From NCBI GenBank assembly GCA_007751475.1, contig CP036434.1, positions 7,011,524-7,075,523 on the forward strand: 64,000 nt of DNA, in the 5' to 3' direction. Below are positions 15,927 through 24,577 of the stretch, in pieces. A program made the position numbers and the translations under genes. The DNA comes from Saltatorellus ferox. Its GTDB lineage: Bacteria; Planctomycetota; UBA1135; GCA-002686595. The notes under the pieces are model-generated. The model was not told where the DNA came from, ran no database searches, and saw only the letters and a program-made list of their open reading frames with translations. Position 1 is the first letter of the stretch; the number at the start of each line of letters is the position of its first letter.

Positions 15927-17702
15927 ATGGGCGTCGTTTCGCCAGCGCCCTGGAGAGCCTGGCTGACGGCCGCCGCCGCTGCGGTCGTCACCTTCCTCGT
16001 CGTTCGTGCCTTGCTTCCGGACCGGGAGCAGGCGGCGCCGGCCGCGTTGCGCCCAGAAGCAGCGCGCTCCGATAACGCTTCCGTGCTCGAAGCGGACGCG
16101 CCACTCGTCGCCCCGCCTCGGAGTCTCACGATCGCGAGCGCTTCGGAAAGCGCGGTCGTGCCGGAGGAGTCAGCGTCGCACCGGCCAGAGAGCGAGCCGC
16201 TCACGAATCGGGCCGCCGCCGCGGTCGAGGCGCAAGGAGGGCCGCTTGAACCCCGTAGCGCGCTGCTCTACGGGAAGGTGGTCGACGCTCGTGCCGTGGC
16301 ACTCGGGAGTGTGCTCGTCCACCTGAGGACACCCGATGGGAGCATGATCAGCACCAGGTCGGACGCGGCCGGCAGGTACGCGCTCGGTCCCCTCGCTATC
16401 GGCTCGTGGACCGTCACGCCGTACGCGGAAGGAAGGCACTGCCCCGTTTTGAAGGTCGAGATCGATGGCGACACAGGGTTCCTGCGCCGCGATCTCGTCC
16501 TTCCGGCACAGCAAGCCGTTCGAATCCTCGTGGTCACGCGGGGCGGCGAGCCCGCCGTCCCAATCCTGCGGGAGGCCGGGCTCTTCAGCGACCCCGCGGC
16601 TCTCGCGCCCGTGGCCACGCTGGAAAGGCCCGGCGAGATGATCGGGCTGGAGCAAGAAGATCTGTGGCAGCCGCTCGGCGTCGGCACGGTCGTTTCCTGG
16701 CAGTCGAGCGACGCTGAGCGCGATCCCGCTGAGTTCGTGCGACTCGCGATCCACGAATCGGGCCCGACGTGGATCTCTCTGGTCTCCCACCACTGCGTGC
16801 TGGCGACTCGCCGCGTCACCGAGGAAGTGGAAGAGGTCCGCTTCGTGGTCGATCCCGACGAACTACGCGCGCTGCGCGGCACGGTCCAGGCCACGATCGT
16901 GGACGCGGAAACAGGCGCGCCGCTCTCCGCTCGCGTCGCCCTGGATACCTGGGCACATTTCGACGAACGGAGCGCGCTCGACAACGATCCGTCGACGGGC
17001 GCGTCCTCGCTCGAAGACGTCCCGCCCGGACCCCTCTGGTGGACCGCGCGAGCCGAGGGTCGCGCCGACTTCTTCCGGGAGGTGGTCCTCCCCAAGGGCG
17101 GCCTTCTCGACCTCGGCGTCATTCGACTGCAGAGGCCGGTCGCCCTCGCCGGATCGGTCCGGGACGCGGACGGTCAGCCCATCGAGTCCGTGTTCCGTCT
17201 GGGCACGCTGGACGCGACGACGGGCGCCGTCGCCGCCATCGAGGGCCGACGCTTCGCAAGCGATCCGGACGGACGGTTCAGGATCGAGGGCCTGGCGCCT
17301 ACGCAGTACGTGCTGCAGGTCGCGGGCGTACCCGCCAGGCCGCCACGCCCGTTCGATCCACGGCTGCGCTCGGCCCCCATGACGGTGGATGCCCGCTCGG
17401 GAGACGTCGAGGAGCTCCGGCTGACGGTGACTGCCACGACCCACGTCACGTTCCCGACGGGAAAGCTGGAGGAGCCCTGGCCTTTTCTCGAGGCGATCGA
17501 CGAGAACGGCCTGGCGGCCGACACCACGTGGGTGGGACGCTGGTTCGCCGAATCGTGGATCGATCTTCTGCCTGGCGACTATGCGCTCAGGATCCGTATG
17601 GGCGACGGTTCGGTACTCCAGCGTGAACTGACGGTCGGAGCCGAGCCACTTCAGTTCGATCTCAATCTCGCTGTCGACGCCGGCGCGCCGGCGCCGCGGT
17701 AG
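15927..17702 (+). CDS. Membrane-anchored carboxypeptidase-regulatory-like repeat protein
   Basis: 591 residues, starting 1 base after the sigma-fusion stop, so probably co-translated. One N-terminal signal anchor (WLTAAAAAVVTFLVVRALL), a Glu/Ala/Pro-rich linker to ~110, then several beta-sandwich modules. The first begins ALLYGKVVDARAVALGSVLV and contains TRSDAAGRYALGPLAIGSWT. A later one has LAGSVRDADGQPIESVFRLG with SDPDGRFRIEGLAPTQYVLQ. These are typical carboxypeptidase-regulatory-like repeats. Adjacency suggests it works with, or is sensed together with, the sigma fusion; this is inference. Confidence 0.72.
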   Translation: MGVVSPAPWRAWLTAAAAAVVTFLVVRALLPDREQAAPAALRPEAARSDNASVLEADAPLVAPPRSLTIASASESAVVPEESASHRPESEPLTNRAAAAVEAQGGPLEPRSALLYGKVVDARAVALGSVLVHLRTPDGSMISTRSDAAGRYALGPLAIGSWTVTPYAEGRHCPVLKVEIDGDTGFLRRDLVLPAQQAVRILVVTRGGEPAVPILREAGLFSDPAALAPVATLERPGEMIGLEQEDLWQPLGVGTVVSWQSSDAERDPAEFVRLAIHESGPTWISLVSHHCVLATRRVTEEVEEVRFVVDPDELRALRGTVQATIVDAETGAPLSARVALDTWAHFDERSALDNDPSTGASSLEDVPPGPLWWTARAEGRADFFREVVLPKGGLLDLGVIRLQRPVALAGSVRDADGQPIESVFRLGTLDATTGAVAAIEGRRFASDPDGRFRIEGLAPTQYVLQVAGVPARPPRPFDPRLRSAPMTVDARSGDVEELRLTVTATTHVTFPTGKLEEPWPFLEAIDENGLAADTTWVGRWFAESWIDLLPGDYALRIRMGDGSVLQRELTVGAEPLQFDLNLAVDAGAPAPR

Positions 17703-17778
17703 CGCGGGACCCCGTGCGGAATCTTCCCGCACGATCGAGGCATCAGTTCTGCGCCCTGCTGGTCGAACGACCGGGGAG

Positions 17779-17797
17779 GGAGCGAGTTTTTCGCTCC
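17779..17797 (+). promoter_or_regulatory. 5'-leader hairpin of the FlgG-like gene
   Basis: A perfect 7-bp stem GGAGCGA / TCGCTCC closed by GTTTT, 18 bases upstream of the ATG at 17816. It is too short and too close to be a terminator for the preceding gene. It may affect translation. Confidence 0.35.
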
Positions 17798-17815
17798 GCT
17801 CGACCGGAGATCCTG

Positions 17816-18835
17816 ATGATGACGCTTGCCACGACTCTGCTGTTCACCGTCGCCATGCTTGCCGCCTGCCAGAGCGCCACCCCCTCCGCAACGCCCGACG
17901 AGCCGTGGCGGACGGAGATGGAATCCTCGCAGGCGGAGCTGACGCGCGAGGTCAAGGCGCTTCACGCGCTTCTCGCGATCCGGGGCCCTGAACCGAGCGG
18001 GAACGCCGACGTCACCGCTGGACTCGTGACACTCGGCGATCGACTGGACGTGCTGAGTGCCCTCCTTGCGGATACAAGGGGGGCTCAGGTGGCCAGCGCT
18101 TCGTACTCCAGCGCCACCCCGACCTACCTGCAGGAAGTCAAAGTCCTCCAGGAGGGCCTGCTCGTCCTGGAGGCCCAGCGCGCCGCTCACTGCGAGAACA
18201 TCGCCCATGCCAGCGTGACGGCCTACAAGCGTCGCAGGCTCAGCACGTTGGCCAACGTGGACGAGGCGAGCGGCACGCGCGTTCCGGAGGTCGGCAAGAG
18301 CCACTACGACATCCAGCAGGGCGTGCTTCAACTGACCGGCGATATGCTCGACTTCGGCATCGAAGGCAGGGGTTTCTTCGAGATCCAGCTCCCCAATGGC
18401 GACCTCCGGTACCAACGTGACGGGAGCTTTCGCCAGGATTTCGACGGCAGGCTCGTGACGGTCGAGGGCTACCGGCTGAACGACGAGGTGACGATCCCGT
18501 CGGATTGTCAGGGAATCTCCGTGTCGACCGACGGCCAGTGCTTCGCCCACGGAGAATCCTTCCAGATCACCCAGATCGGCACGATCCGCCTTCATACCTT
18601 TGGCAACGAGAGCGCGCTCGCTGCCGCCGGCCGCAACGGCTTTTTTCCCACCGCCGCCTCGGGAGACGCACGGGGCTGCCAGCCCGGCTTCCAGGGAGCC
18701 GGCGTGATCAAGCAGGGCTACCTCGAACAGTCGAACGTGAACCTGACCGAGGAGGTGATCGCCCTCCAGTCCATCGAACGCCAGATCGCCGCGATCCGCC
18801 AGGCGCTCGCGGTGCGCGGCATCTACTTGCCCTGA
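17816..18835 (+). CDS. Lipoprotein with complete FlgG/FlgF-like flagellar rod domain
   Basis: 339 residues. ATG at 17816 with GGAGA upstream. The signal ends in MLAAC (lipobox). Residues ~25-125 are charged and coiled-coil-like. The rest follows FlgG along its length: rod motif AAHCENIAHASVTAYKRRR, YDIQQGVLQLTGDMLDFGIE, GRGFFEIQLPNGDLRYQRDG, SFRQDFDGRLVTVEGYRL, IGTIRLHTFGNESAL, then GVIKQGYLEQSNVNLTEEVI. Normal FlgG is ~260 residues and not a lipoprotein. No other flagellar gene is in the window. It may be a rod-like protein recruited to an envelope role. Confidence 0.7.
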   Translation: MMTLATTLLFTVAMLAACQSATPSATPDEPWRTEMESSQAELTREVKALHALLAIRGPEPSGNADVTAGLVTLGDRLDVLSALLADTRGAQVASASYSSATPTYLQEVKVLQEGLLVLEAQRAAHCENIAHASVTAYKRRRLSTLANVDEASGTRVPEVGKSHYDIQQGVLQLTGDMLDFGIEGRGFFEIQLPNGDLRYQRDGSFRQDFDGRLVTVEGYRLNDEVTIPSDCQGISVSTDGQCFAHGESFQITQIGTIRLHTFGNESALAAAGRNGFFPTAASGDARGCQPGFQGAGVIKQGYLEQSNVNLTEEVIALQSIERQIAAIRQALAVRGIYLP

Positions 18836-18851
18836 ACCCGCGGCCTTCGCC

Positions 18852-20243
18852 TCACTCGTCCTTCCCGCCGTAGCCGATCGCGGCGGCTTCCTTGAGCTGA
18901 TGGGCGTTGGCCGGCGTCGGCGGAATGCGCTCTCCCTGGTAGGCGCCAGCGGCCAGGAAACGCTCCAGCGCGCGACGCATCAGCGCTGCGCGCTGGGGCT
19001 CCTGGTCGATGAGGTTCTCCAGCTCGCCAGGGTCCGCCTCCAGATCGAAGAGCTGATCCGCCTCGCCGCCGACGATCAGCTTGAAGCGGCCGTCACGCCA
19101 CGCCGTTCGTTCGTGCTGGAATCGCTCGGGGTAGAGCTGAAGGTCGCGCGGCCGCGCGAAGTGAATCTCCGCGGTGACGCCATGGCTCCCGGGGACGCGC
19201 GCGAACTCCTCCGTCAACGCCGCGCCCGCCTCGCCCGGAATCGTCCTCGCGATCAAACCGGGCAGATCCACCAGCGACGCGAGACGGTCGTCGATCGCGC
19301 GGCCCTCGGTCTGCCCCGGCGCCTTGACGATGAGCGGCACGGCCACGAGCGGCTCGTAGACGTCCTTGCCGTGCTCGACGATCCCGTGCGTGCCGAACGC
19401 CTCGCCATGATCCGACGTGAGGATCACGATCGCGTTCTCGAGCATCCCGCGCCCACGGAGCCCGTCCAGGAGTCGTCCGATCTCGGCATCGAGCTGCGTC
19501 AACGCCGCGTCGTAGAGACCGAGAACGCGGTCCCCTAGCTCACCCGCCGGCTCCTCACGGTTCATCACCTGGACGCAGAGGGCTTCGAGCAGCTCGTCGG
19601 GCCGTTCCTCCTTGGGCATCCGATGAAGTTCCTCGGCCGTCAAGCCGCCGTAGGGCCTGTGCATGTCCATGTAGTTGACGAACACGAACTGCGGCATTTT
19701 CGAACCCGCGACCGAGTCCAGGTGCTTCAGCACGCGATCCGTGACGGCGGCGGCGGGCTGGCGCTTGACCTCGTAGGTGTCGAAGCCCTGGCCAAGCCCC
19801 CAGCGCATCGCCAGGTACACCGTGTTCGCGGCGAAGCCCGCGGTCGAATAGCCGGCGCGCTGCAGCGCCTCCGCCAGCGTCACGAAGTCCGGGTGCAGTG
19901 GATATGCGTTGTCGATCAGCTTGTCGACCTTGAAACCGTGGGTCCCGTGCTCGAACGGGAAGAGCCCCGTGAACATCGAGGCATGGGAGGGAAGCGTCCA
20001 GGAGGATGTCGCCGTGCAGGAGACGTAGCGGTCCGCCCCGCTGGCGAACGCGTCGACGGCGGGCGTCGAGGCTCCAGTGCGATCGGTCGAGGCATAGCAG
20101 CCGATCCGATCGGCCCGCAGCGTGTCCAGCGAGATCAGGATCACGTGCGGAGCGGATTTCGTGGAGGCGTCGTCGCCCCCGCCGCCGCAGGCCGCGGCGC
20201 TCCAGCAGGCAGCCAGCACGAGAAGGGAACGGAAGTTCATCAT
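18852..20243 (-). CDS. Sulfatase-fold lipoprotein (alkaline phosphatase superfamily), copy 1
   Basis: 463 residues. Signal ending in SAAACG (lipobox). Metal-binding LISLDTLRADRIGCY, active-site strand SSWTLPSHASMFTGLFPFEHG, then VNYMDMHRPY and ILTSDHGEAFGTHGI are classical sulfatase-fold motifs. In the position of the formylglycine-forming Cys/Ser of C-x-P-x-R there is Thr (T-L-P-S-H). A Thr nucleophile is known in phosphotransferases of this superfamily, so sulfatase activity is doubtful. ATGA overlap with the preceding gene on this strand indicates a two-gene operon. Confidence 0.85.
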   Translation of the reverse strand: MMNFRSLLVLAACWSAAACGGGGDDASTKSAPHVILISLDTLRADRIGCYASTDRTGASTPAVDAFASGADRYVSCTATSSWTLPSHASMFTGLFPFEHGTHGFKVDKLIDNAYPLHPDFVTLAEALQRAGYSTAGFAANTVYLAMRWGLGQGFDTYEVKRQPAAAVTDRVLKHLDSVAGSKMPQFVFVNYMDMHRPYGGLTAEELHRMPKEERPDELLEALCVQVMNREEPAGELGDRVLGLYDAALTQLDAEIGRLLDGLRGRGMLENAIVILTSDHGEAFGTHGIVEHGKDVYEPLVAVPLIVKAPGQTEGRAIDDRLASLVDLPGLIARTIPGEAGAALTEEFARVPGSHGVTAEIHFARPRDLQLYPERFQHERTAWRDGRFKLIVGGEADQLFDLEADPGELENLIDQEPQRAALMRRALERFLAAGAYQGERIPPTPANAHQLKEAAAIGYGGKDE

Positions 20244-21676
20244 CGGGGTGCGTTCTCCTTTGGCTCTGCGTCGTTGCCACGATCGCCGCCGCTACCGCCG
20301 TAGCCCAGCTGGTCGAAGTCAGCCCTCTGCCGGTCCGTCAGATTCCCTGGGAAGACGGGATCGCCCTCGTAGGCCGTCGGTCCGCCGAGCCGCGCCTGAA
20401 GCTCTCCCAGCAGCCGCTCCGTCACCGAGGAGCGCTCTTCCGCGAGGTTCGTGAGTTCCCCTGGATCCGTCGACAGGTCATAGAGTTCGACCCCGTTGTC
20501 GGAGCCCGCGATCAGCTTGATGCTCCCGTCGTAAAGCGCCCACCTTCGCCGCTTGAACCGGTCGCCGAAGCGCTGGAGGTCCTTGAGGCGGCTGTAGTAG
20601 TTCTCTACCAGGACGTTCTCCGCGGTCGGGCCCGGCACGCGGGGGAATAGATCCGAAAGCGTCTCCGCGTCCGTTCCACCCAGAGCACCTGCGATCAGAC
20701 CCGCCACGTGCACGGACGAGGCTCGATCCCGGATCACACGCCCCGATCGCTGGCCCGGCAGCTTCACGATCAAGGGCACCTGCACGGTGTCCTCGTACAC
20801 GTCCTTGGAGTGCTCGACGATCGCGTGCGCGCCGAAGGACTCCCCGTGATCGGAAGTCACGACGATCAGTGAGTCGTCGAAGAGACCGCGCTCCTTCAGG
20901 CCGTCGAAGAACCTCTCGAGTTCGGCATCCAGGCGCGTCACCGCTTTCTGGTGGAGCGACTCGACGAGCGCCGCGAGCTCCGGATCCAGCTCGCCCTGAT
21001 TCATCACTTCGAAGAGAAGCCGATCGAGATGCTGGTTGACGAGCTTCTCGGGATCCCCCGTTCGATACGGACGGTGAGCGTCCATGTAGTTCACGAAGAG
21101 GAAGGTCGGTCGCCCGCTCGAGCGGTCCTTGTCGAGCCAGGCGAGGGCACGGCGGTTGATCTCGGGCGCAGGGGCGCGCTCGACGTCCCAGTCCGCAAAC
21201 CCCTGATCGAGCCCCAGCTCGGGGCGCAGGTAGATGGCGTTCGAGACGACCCCTCCGGTTCGGTAGCCGTTGCCCTGCAGCGCCTCCGCCAGGGTCTTGA
21301 ATCGGTCATTCAGGGCAAAGACGTTGTCCCCGGTCGCGTCGTCCGGCGGCAGGAACGAGTGAGCCCCGTGCTCGAACGGATAGAGCCCCGTGAAGAGCGA
21401 CGCGTGGCTCGGCATCGTCCAGGGCGCCGCGCTCGTACAGGTCTCGTACCGATCGGCGCCAAGACTGAAGGCGTCGAGGGCGGGCGTCGAGCCTTCGGGC
21501 GCACCATAGACGCCGATACAGTCGGCTCTCACGGTGTCCAGCGAGATGAGGATCACCGGCGGGGGGAGGTCGTCCGAACTGGCCGACGGGCCGCAGGAGA
21601 CGAAACAGGCACCGAGAACGCCCATCACCGGGACGAAGGGTGCGGCGAGACCGAAGATGGGAGGGAACGGACGCAT
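20240..21676 (-). CDS. Sulfatase-fold lipoprotein (alkaline phosphatase superfamily), copy 2
   Basis: 478 residues from the ATG at 21676, which gives a signal with lipobox CFVSC. The extra 122 codons open upstream are composition-biased and rejected. It is a paralogue of the adjacent gene: LISLDTVRADCIGVYG, AAPWTMPSHASLFTGLYPFEHG, VNYMDAHRPYR and VVTSDHGESFGAHAI all align. It also has Thr in place of the formylglycine residue. It lies first in the pair and is divergent from the glycosyltransferase, so an envelope glycan or phosphoglycan substrate is plausible but not shown. Confidence 0.85.
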   Translation of the reverse strand: MRPFPPIFGLAAPFVPVMGVLGACFVSCGPSASSDDLPPPVILISLDTVRADCIGVYGAPEGSTPALDAFSLGADRYETCTSAAPWTMPSHASLFTGLYPFEHGAHSFLPPDDATGDNVFALNDRFKTLAEALQGNGYRTGGVVSNAIYLRPELGLDQGFADWDVERAPAPEINRRALAWLDKDRSSGRPTFLFVNYMDAHRPYRTGDPEKLVNQHLDRLLFEVMNQGELDPELAALVESLHQKAVTRLDAELERFFDGLKERGLFDDSLIVVTSDHGESFGAHAIVEHSKDVYEDTVQVPLIVKLPGQRSGRVIRDRASSVHVAGLIAGALGGTDAETLSDLFPRVPGPTAENVLVENYYSRLKDLQRFGDRFKRRRWALYDGSIKLIAGSDNGVELYDLSTDPGELTNLAEERSSVTERLLGELQARLGGPTAYEGDPVFPGNLTDRQRADFDQLGYGGSGGDRGNDAEPKENAPR

Positions 21677-22001
21677 GGCGCCCCAGGCTACGGGCCTCCC
21701 CGTGAATCGCGAGACCGGGCTTCCAATTCCCCTACCAGGAAACCGCAAGCAGGCGGCAGGGCGCCCACAGAGGACAGGACGCTTCGGTTTCCTCCGCCAC
21801 GCCCGCGCGCTACCATCTCGCTCCGGGACTCGACCTTTCCCGGACCGCGCGCACCCGAAGGACCCCATCCGTGGACCCCATCCGTGAACTCCGGGCCAGC
21901 GACCGATCGAACACGTGCGTCCCTTCATGACCGTCCCCGCCTCTCCGACACGCGCAGCTTCTCCGACATGCGCAGCGGTCGAGCCAGCCTCCCCCCACCC
22001 G

Positions 22002-22928
22002 ATGAAGGGCAAGCCCAAGCTCACCACCTGCTGCCTGATCAACCACTACAACTACCGCGACTTCGTGCGGGAAGCAGTGGCCTCGGCGGTGGAGCAGACT
22101 CACCCGTTCGACGAGATCCTCGTCGTGGACGATGGTTCGTCGGAGGAGCATCTCGAGGAGGTGCGGCGCGTCTGCGCCGAGTACGACGCCGTCCGGCTGA
22201 TCGAGAAGAAGAACGGTGGCCAGCTCTCGTGCTTCGAGGTCGGCGTGGCGGAGAGCACGGCCGACGTCGCGTTCTTCCTCGACGCCGATGACGTCTGGGA
22301 TCCGCGCTACGTCGAGTCCGTGATGAAGGTCTTCGCGGAGCACCCGGAGGTCGAATTCGTCGCGTGCAACGAGCGGCGATTCTTCCCCGACGGCCGCTCC
22401 GAGGTCACGCCGCGGCAAACCCGCGACCTGGGCTACTCCTTCGTGCGGGCGCTCAAGAACGGCGGCGCCTTCGTGGGCCAGCCCACGTCCTGCCTCGCGA
22501 TCAAGCGCCGCATCCTCGACGACATCTTTCCGCTCCCCCAGGCCCGCGGATGGCGAACCTGCGCGGACGAGGCGCTCGTCTACGGCAGCTCCGTCGTCGG
22601 CGCGCGCAAGTACTTCCTCGGCGAGCCCCTCGTCGGCTACCGCATCCACGGCACCAACCACTGGTTCGGAAAGAAGTACTGCCCGAAGGATCGACTGCTG
22701 CGGGGCCGCGAGGTCCAGCGCCTCGTCGAGGTCCTTCGTCTCCGACAGGGACTGCCGATCTCGATGGCGAACCTCGCGCACCATGAGTTCCGGACGATCG
22801 AGGGCGCCAACAAGAACGACTACACCGAGTACCAGCGCCTCGTCGGGAGCTCCCAGCTCAGCTTCCGCCGCAAGCTGCGGATCCGGCTCGCGATCTTCGC
22901 CTGGTACAGGCTCGGGAAGAGGATCTGA
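22002..22928 (+). CDS. Family 2 glycosyltransferase
   Basis: About 308 residues from the ATG at 22002. The frame is open back to 21915, but those 29 residues are Ala/Pro-rich and lie outside the fold. GT-A fold: LTTCCLINHYNYRDFVREAV, DEILVVDDGSSEEHLEEV, then the DxD-type metal site VAFFLDADDVWDPRYVESVM and an acceptor region NGGAFVGQPTSCLAIKRRIL. No membrane helices. It transfers a sugar from a nucleotide donor, probably onto a surface glycan, given the phosphodiesterase, GT-C-like and flippase genes nearby. Confidence 0.85.
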   Translation: MKGKPKLTTCCLINHYNYRDFVREAVASAVEQTHPFDEILVVDDGSSEEHLEEVRRVCAEYDAVRLIEKKNGGQLSCFEVGVAESTADVAFFLDADDVWDPRYVESVMKVFAEHPEVEFVACNERRFFPDGRSEVTPRQTRDLGYSFVRALKNGGAFVGQPTSCLAIKRRILDDIFPLPQARGWRTCADEALVYGSSVVGARKYFLGEPLVGYRIHGTNHWFGKKYCPKDRLLRGREVQRLVEVLRLRQGLPISMANLAHHEFRTIEGANKNDYTEYQRLVGSSQLSFRRKLRIRLAIFAWYRLGKRI

Positions 22929-22933
22929 GCGCC

Positions 22934-24556
22934 GTGCCCCCCGCCGTAGTCCGTCGTCCGATGAATTCGCTCCTGGGCCTCCTGGCGCTGGCGCTCGTCG
23001 CTGGCTGCGGGTCCGGGGACTCTTCGCCCATGGACCCCCAGCGGCTCCTCGTGGTCGGGTGGGACGGAGCGACCTTCGATATGCTCGATCCGATGCTGCG
23101 CGCGGGTGAGCTGCCGAACCTCGCCGCCCTGATCGAGCGCGGACGCAGCGCCACGCTGGAGTCCACGAAGATCCCGATCAGCAGCGCCGCGTGGCCCACC
23201 ATCGCCACGGGCAAGGGCGTCGGCGAGCACGGCGTCTACTCGTTCTTTCGCCCGGTCGAGAAGAGCTACGACGCGCGCCTCATCTCGGCCAAGGACGTCG
23301 ACGCGCCTCCGATCTGGCGCATTCTCTCCGCCCGCGGGCACACGGTGCACGTCTGGGGCGTCCCGGTGACGTTCCCGCCCGAAGCGGTGCGCGGCACCCT
23401 CGTCGCGGGCATGCTCAGCCCCGAGAACGCCGAGTATGCGCACCCGCCCGGCTTCACGGAACGTCTTCGAGCCCAGGGCTACGTCCCCGATCTCGGCGTC
23501 TGGCGCCAGAGCCAGGCCCTCGCCGACATCGATGCGATCGAGTCGCAGATCGCCATCAAGGAGCGGCTCGTCTGCGAGCAGCTGAAGGCGACCGACTGGT
23601 CCTATTCGATGATCGTCTTCAAGTCGCTCGACGTGCTCTGCCATCGCCCGGTGCAGAACCTTCGGCGGGAGGAAGTGCTGCGGCTCCTCCGTCGCCTCGA
23701 CGTCGCGCTCGGGGCCATGACCGAAGCGGCCGGCGACGACACCACGGTGATGGTGCTCTCGGACCACGGTTTCGCCGAGTACCGCAGGACGTTCAACGTG
23801 CACCGCTGGCTGATGGAAGCCGGCTACAGCGCGCCGAACCCTGACGCGAAGCTCGACGCGCTTCCCCAGGGCTCCCTCGCCGACTTCAAGGCGTCCGAGC
23901 GCGCGGCGCGCCTCGGCCAGCTCGACCTCGACGCGACGCGCGCGTACGCGGTTGAGACGGAGGGAAACTTCGCGTCGATCCGGCTCAACCTCGCGGGACG
24001 GGAGCCCCGTGGCATCGTCAGCGAGGACGCCCGCGCCGAGGTGCTCGACGCGATCACGCGGGACCTCCTGGCCATCGAGTTCCCCGAAGGCCTCCCCATC
24101 GTCCAGGCGGTCCACCGCGGCTCGGATCTCTACCCCGGTCGCTGGTCGAGCGCGATCGCGCCCGACCTCGTGGTGGAACTCGAACCCGACTGGCGCTGCG
24201 TCGCCGCCACGTTCGGACAGACGCTCACCTACGGAGAGCCGCCGTTCCCCGACCATTCGCTGAACGGGATCTTCGTGCTTGCCGGGAAGAACGTGGCGCC
24301 GTCGAAGGCACGCGACCATCTCCAGCTCATCGACATCGCGCCCCTCAGTCTTCTGCTTCTGGACGAACCGATTCCGGCGAGCTTCAGCGGCGACGCGCAC
24401 GCGGCGTTCCTCCGTCCCGCCACCGAACCGAAGCGCATCCCCGACGCGGACGACCCGAGCCTGATCTCGACCCGTGAAGCCTTCGAGGGCAACGGCGTCG
24501 ACCTCGAAACCCTAAAGGTCGAGAGCCGCGTCAAGGGTCTCGGCTACGGCAAGTAA
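22934..24556 (+). CDS. Type I phosphodiesterase / nucleotide pyrophosphatase-like lipoprotein
   Basis: 540 residues, GTG start 5 bases after the glycosyltransferase. The signal has lipobox LVAGC. Alkaline-phosphatase-superfamily motifs: LLVVGWDGATFDMLDPML (metal site), the nucleophile region IPISSAAWPTIATGKG, and VMVLSDHGFAEYRRTFNVHR. The C-terminal part (PDHSLNGIFVLAGKNV, HLQLIDIAPLSLLLL) matches the end of the AP2179-type family. It likely hydrolyses phosphodiesters outside the cytoplasm. Tight spacing places it in an operon with its neighbours. Confidence 0.82.
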   Translation: MPPAVVRRPMNSLLGLLALALVAGCGSGDSSPMDPQRLLVVGWDGATFDMLDPMLRAGELPNLAALIERGRSATLESTKIPISSAAWPTIATGKGVGEHGVYSFFRPVEKSYDARLISAKDVDAPPIWRILSARGHTVHVWGVPVTFPPEAVRGTLVAGMLSPENAEYAHPPGFTERLRAQGYVPDLGVWRQSQALADIDAIESQIAIKERLVCEQLKATDWSYSMIVFKSLDVLCHRPVQNLRREEVLRLLRRLDVALGAMTEAAGDDTTVMVLSDHGFAEYRRTFNVHRWLMEAGYSAPNPDAKLDALPQGSLADFKASERAARLGQLDLDATRAYAVETEGNFASIRLNLAGREPRGIVSEDARAEVLDAITRDLLAIEFPEGLPIVQAVHRGSDLYPGRWSSAIAPDLVVELEPDWRCVAATFGQTLTYGEPPFPDHSLNGIFVLAGKNVAPSKARDHLQLIDIAPLSLLLLDEPIPASFSGDAHAAFLRPATEPKRIPDADDPSLISTREAFEGNGVDLETLKVESRVKGLGYGK

Positions 24557-24577
24557 CGCGCCTTCCCACCTTCGACC

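Noticed and set aside
21677..22042. A 122-codon N-terminal extension of the second sulfatase-like gene
   Set aside because: The extension is composition-biased and would bury the lipoprotein signal that begins at the ATG at 21676.
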